NCBI GenBank assembly: GCA_964579305.1
Contig: CAZOGY010000147.1
Span: 1-7,856, forward strand
Source: JBCBWG01 sp964579305
Lineage (GTDB): Bacteria; Pseudomonadota; Alphaproteobacteria; Rhizobiales; Hyphomicrobiaceae
Direction: 5' to 3'
DNA length: 7,856 nucleotides
The position numbers and the translations under genes are program-made. Below the pieces are notes generated by a model. The model saw only the letters and a program-made list of their open reading frames with translations. It searched no databases and was not told the origin of the DNA. This document shows positions 5,835 to 7,856 of this stretch, one piece after another. Each line of letters begins with the position of its first letter. Position 1 is the stretch's first letter.

Positions 5835-7031
5835 TCACGGCAACCAGCCGAACGCCACGTGCAGGATCGAATCAAAGCCCTGACGAATGACACCCGCCTT
5901 CTCAACCGGAGCCGCCGCGACCAGGGGCACATTATTGACGGCACCGGACGCGGTCGCCACGCGCAACGTCGCCACCTGATCGCCCTTCTGGATCGGCGGC
6001 TTGAGCGGGCCTTGATAAACGATATGGGCCCTCAGTTTTGGATTCGCGGGAAAACGCGGAAGCACGACACTGATCGGACCGCGCGCTTCAAGCGGCACGA
6101 AAAACTTATCACCGCCCCACACGCGGGCGTGCCCGATCACCGCGCTGCCGGTGTTCAGGCCGACCGTGCTAAAGCCCTTATAGCCCCACTCAAGAAGACG
6201 TTGGGCTTCGGCCCGGCGCGCTGCTTTTGTTTCCATGCCATGCGCAACAACGATGATCCGGCGACCGCCGCGCACGGCGGAGGCGACGAGCCCGTAACCC
6301 GATTCTGAGAGGTAGCCCGTCTTCAAGCCGTCAACGGTTTCATCCGCCCAAAGCAAAGGGTTGGTGTTCCGATGTCGGTGACGCAGATAGCGAAACGTCT
6401 TCTGCTTGAACCACGGATAATACTGCGGGTACGTTTCAATAAGAAAACGCGCCAATTTCGCCAAATCGCGCGCCGTCATATAGTGATTTTCGCTGGACAG
6501 GCCCGTTGCATTCGCAAAGTTGGAATCGGTCAGCCCAATACGCTTGGCTTCCTGGTTCATGATCTGCGCGAACGCGTCTTCCGAACCAGCAATCCCCTCC
6601 GCAATGGCTATTGCGGCATCATTGCCGGACGGGACGATCACGCCATGCAAGAGCTGCTCAAGCGGTTCGCGGGTGTTGACCGGCACCAACATCGCCGACG
6701 TGCCGGACTGGTAACCACCCTTGCGCCACGCGTTCACCGACATCAAGAACGGGTCGTCCAGATTGAGACTGCCATCGGCAAGCGCCTTGAACACCACCGC
6801 AAGCGTCATCAGCTTGCTCATGGAGGCTGGCGCGACGCGCGCATCCGCGTTCTTTTCATAGAGCACAGCATTGGCGCTCACATCGATCAGGATCGCCTGC
6901 TTGGCCTTGGTTTCGAATGCCGCTCCGGCACCGCTTGATGCAGCCGCAAGCGCCAAACACGCCGCGATCCAGCAAACGGCCCAGTCCTTCAGTATGCGGC
7001 ACACCGCACCCAAATGCGAGGTCGTCAGCAT
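5835..7031 (-). CDS. dacC: D-alanyl-D-alanine carboxypeptidase, 398 residues
   Basis: This is a low-molecular-weight penicillin-binding protein of the PBP5/DacC type, which removes the terminal D-Ala from peptidoglycan pentapeptides in the periplasm. All three active-site motifs are present: SMSK at 70-73 (nucleophile S70 and K73), SGN at 135-137 and KTG at 237-239. A signal peptide covers about 1-38, with a basic stretch, a hydrophobic core near 17-31 and likely cleavage around GAGAA (34-38). A PBP5-type C-terminal beta domain spans about 290-375. The last 20 residues (from GVIRQGFDSI) form a probable amphipathic helix that anchors the enzyme to the inner membrane. The frame stays open for 248 more codons upstream, but that extension runs through the tRNA gene on the opposite strand. 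AGGGGGA five bases before the ATG at 7031 and the signal peptide fix the start. It is the first gene of the cluster. rlpA, often found beside it in relatives, is not seen. Confidence 0.95.
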   Translation of the reverse strand: MLTTSHLGAVCRILKDWAVCWIAACLALAAASSGAGAAFETKAKQAILIDVSANAVLYEKNADARVAPASMSKLMTLAVVFKALADGSLNLDDPFLMSVNAWRKGGYQSGTSAMLVPVNTREPLEQLLHGVIVPSGNDAAIAIAEGIAGSEDAFAQIMNQEAKRIGLTDSNFANATGLSSENHYMTARDLAKLARFLIETYPQYYPWFKQKTFRYLRHRHRNTNPLLWADETVDGLKTGYLSESGYGLVASAVRGGRRIIVVAHGMETKAARRAEAQRLLEWGYKGFSTVGLNTGSAVIGHARVWGGDKFFVPLEARGPISVVLPRFPANPKLRAHIVYQGPLKPPIQKGDQVATLRVATASGAVNNVPLVAAAPVEKAGVIRQGFDSILHVAFGWLP

Positions 7032-7036
7032 AAAGC

Positions 7037-7043
7037 TCCCCCT
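7037..7043 (-). promoter_or_regulatory. ribosome binding site fixing the dacC start
   Basis: Read on the minus strand this is AGGGGGA, five bases before the ATG at 7031. It selects this start over the far longer open frame, and it is the strongest such site in the cluster. Confidence 0.75.
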
Positions 7044-7100
7044 GCAATCGCTTCGAGCAGGCCCTGGCATTGCCGCCCCACCCGCCTCTGTTCTGGTTCC

Positions 7101-7106
7101 ACTATA
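7101..7106 (-). promoter_or_regulatory. possible -10 element of the dacC cluster promoter
   Basis: The minus strand reads TATAGT, five of six matches to a sigma-70 -10 box, about 70 bases before the dacC start. The bases 16-18 further upstream (around ATCGAA) do not match a -35 element well. It is the best candidate in this divergent region. Confidence 0.3.
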
Positions 7107-7175
7107 ACATCGTGATTTGAACATTCGATTGCGACCGCGTCTTTGCGCGCGCCGTCGCCGACACCCACCTTGCCC

Positions 7176-7218
7176 CAGACGCAGATGCAGGCGCACAGGC
7201 AGACGCAGATGCAGGCGC
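7176..7218. repeat. degenerate hexanucleotide tandem repeat with a 24-base higher-order unit
   Basis: A 19-base sequence beginning CAGACGCAGATG is present twice without mismatch, at 7176-7194 and 7200-7218, with a 24-base period. Within it the DNA is a run of hexamers starting CAG: CAGACG, CAGATG, CAGGCG, then CACAGG, then CAGACG, CAGATG, CAGGCG. It lies between the divergent dacC and tRNA-Ser transcripts and no credible gene covers it. Confidence 0.75.
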
Positions 7219-7230
7219 CGCAAACGCCCC

Positions 7231-7258
7231 TTGTGGCCAGCCGGCGCGTTGGCTATGT
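7231..7258 (+). promoter_or_regulatory. likely promoter of the tRNA-Ser gene
   Basis: TTGTGG at 7231-7236 and CTATGT at 7253-7258 are separated by 16 bases. CTATGT differs by one base from the CTATAT -10 form seen at alphaproteobacterial stable-RNA promoters. Transcription would start near 7265, just before the mature tRNA at 7270. The -35 match is only partial. Confidence 0.4.
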
Positions 7259-7269
7259 GTGCGCGTTCT

Positions 7270-7359
7270 GGAGGGGTGGCCGAGTGGTTTAAGGCACCGG
7301 TCTTGAAAACCGGCGTGCGTGAGAGCGTACCGTGGGTTCGAATCCCACCCCCTCCGCCA
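7270..7359 (+). tRNA. tRNA-Ser (anticodon UGA), CCA encoded
   Basis: The full cloverleaf can be folded by eye. The acceptor stem is GGAGGGG (7270-7276) with CCCCTCC (7349-7355). The D stem is GCC (7279-7281) with GGC (7293-7295). The anticodon stem is CCGGT (7297-7301) with ACCGG (7309-7313), and the anticodon TGA lies at 7304-7306. The long variable arm of a class II tRNA is GTGCG (7315-7319) with CGTAC (7326-7330), including one G-U pair. The T arm is GTGGG, TTCGAAT, CCCAC (7332-7348). The discriminator is G7356, as expected for serine, and the CCA end is encoded at 7357-7359. It would read UCN codons, UCA best. It is transcribed away from the dacC cluster. Confidence 0.98.
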
Positions 7360-7376
7360 GTTGATTTGTTCAGACC

Positions 7377-7394
7377 GGCCCGCATGTTGCGGCC
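7377..7394 (+). terminator. weak hairpin after tRNA-Ser
   Basis: GGCCCGCA (7377-7384) pairs with TGCGGCC (7388-7394) around TGT, giving seven pairs with one bulged C, 18 bases after the tRNA. No T-run follows, so it may act in 3' end processing or partial termination rather than as a full intrinsic terminator. Confidence 0.3.
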
Positions 7395-7544
7395 AACACA
7401 TCCAAGCCTTCGCGGAACACGCAATCCTGTCTCGGTTCGTCCCGCCTCGGTCCGCGTGCGTTTCGCTAATCCGTCCGCTGCCTTGTGTGTGCCCATCGGT
7501 TGTGGTGTCTCATGCGGGGATACTGACGGTGGGGGATTTTGCGG

Positions 7545-7856
7545 ATGGGCGAGCGCGGGGCGGGCGGCGAAGAGGCGCCTCGGTATGGCCAATGGACGCC
7601 GGAGACGGGGCTGGCCGAAGCCAAGCGGCGGATCGCGGCGTGTGGCGAGACGCGGGCCGACACGCTCGACCTGGGCGGGCTGATGTTGACCGAAGTGCCG
7701 CCAGAGGTCTTGGAGCTGACGTGGCTCAAGCGGCTCTATCTCGGCGGCGATGCCGAAGTTCGCGAAAAGCCACATTTGGCGTTTAGCCGTGGGGAAAAAG
7801 TCGAAAAAAGATGCAACGCGCTCGGTGCGCTGCCCGACGCACTTCCAAATGCGCTG
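7545..7856 (+). CDS. N-terminus of a leucine-rich-repeat protein, cut by the right edge
   Basis: The frame is open from ATG at 7545 to the last base, 104 codons with no stop. GGTGGGGG ends nine bases before the ATG, and a TGA lies seven codons upstream, so the start is well bounded. After a polar N-terminus (1-40) comes a leucine-rich repeat: TLDLGGLMLTEVPPEVLE (39-56), then LTWLKRLYLGG (57-67). A charged insert with basic and acidic residues follows (68-88), then NALGALPDALPNAL (91-104), which looks like a second repeat. LRR segments bind proteins. Bacterial proteins that begin this way include Roc-COR GTPases and some secreted effectors, but the part that would tell them apart lies outside the window. 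There is no signal peptide, so it is probably cytoplasmic or exported by another route. It sits 185 bases behind tRNA-Ser on the same strand and is unrelated to the housekeeping cluster. Confidence 0.78.
   Translation, partial: MGERGAGGEEAPRYGQWTPETGLAEAKRRIAACGETRADTLDLGGLMLTEVPPEVLELTWLKRLYLGGDAEVREKPHLAFSRGEKVEKRCNALGALPDALPNAL

Noticed and set aside
7103..7108. TATAAC on the plus strand as the tRNA promoter -10
   Set aside because: It lies about 160 bases before the mature tRNA, and a better placed pair exists at 7231-7258.
7102..7401. A 99-residue minus-strand frame containing GWDSNPRYALTHAGFQDRCL
   Set aside because: This is another antisense reading of the tRNA-Ser gene, a well-known spurious annotation.
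5835..7775. A 646-residue minus-strand open frame containing dacC with a long N-terminal extension
   Set aside because: The extension is the reverse complement of tRNA-Ser and its flank, giving the familiar artefact peptide RTHGTLSRTPVFKTGALNHS. The signal peptide and AGGGGGA site place the true start at 7031.
1..7856. CRISPR arrays, insertion sequences, toxin-antitoxin pairs, riboswitches
   Set aside because: I saw no regularly spaced repeats, transposase motifs or terminal inverted repeats, no toxin or antitoxin signatures, and no riboswitch fold upstream of metG or elsewhere.

Overview
This window looks like a chromosomal stretch from a GC-rich alphaproteobacterium, most probably of the order Hyphomicrobiales (Rhizobiales). 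The assignment rests on gene order: the minus-strand run dacC - tmk - holB - metG - tatD - metallo-beta-lactamase-fold hydrolase is a recurrent alphaproteobacterial cluster, and the proteins have the features usual in that group. No database search was possible, so the taxonomic call is an inference.

Layout. Positions 1-251 have no clear gene. They hold a possible 3' end of a plus-strand gene (open from the left edge to 145), two overlapping hairpins, a cluster of CAGGT half-sites around a CATAAT box, and a stretch resembling dispersed Rhizobiales repeats. A plus-strand gene at 252-632 encodes a small hydrophobic protein of 126 residues that I do not recognise. It converges on the minus-strand cluster with only 11 bases between the stop codons. 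The cluster then occupies 644-7031 in genome coordinates and is transcribed from right to left: D,D-carboxypeptidase (5835-7031), thymidylate kinase (5074-5766), DNA polymerase III delta' (3921-5039), methionyl-tRNA synthetase (2278-3843), TatD nuclease (1438-2247) and a PhnP-like hydrolase (644-1441). Gaps inside it run from a 4-base overlap to 77 bases, so one operon with possible internal promoters is likely. Right of dacC is a 240-base divergent regulatory region with a degenerate hexanucleotide repeat. A complete tRNA-Ser(UGA) follows on the plus strand (7270-7359), then the start of a leucine-rich-repeat protein that runs off the right edge (7545-7856).

How the genes fit together. The cluster is housekeeping: peptidoglycan trimming in the periplasm (dacC), dTTP supply (tmk), replication clamp loading (holB), translation (metG) and two metal-dependent hydrolases that probably act on nucleic acids or nucleotides (tatD and its overlapping partner). 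The accessory material sits at the two ends: the lower-GC3 membrane gene on the left and the LRR gene behind a tRNA on the right.

I did not find a clear new system. The points most worth checking are the unfinished LRR gene next to tRNA-Ser, the altered LID region of Tmk, the unknown membrane protein with its CAGGT-site array, and the hexamer repeat between dacC and the tRNA.
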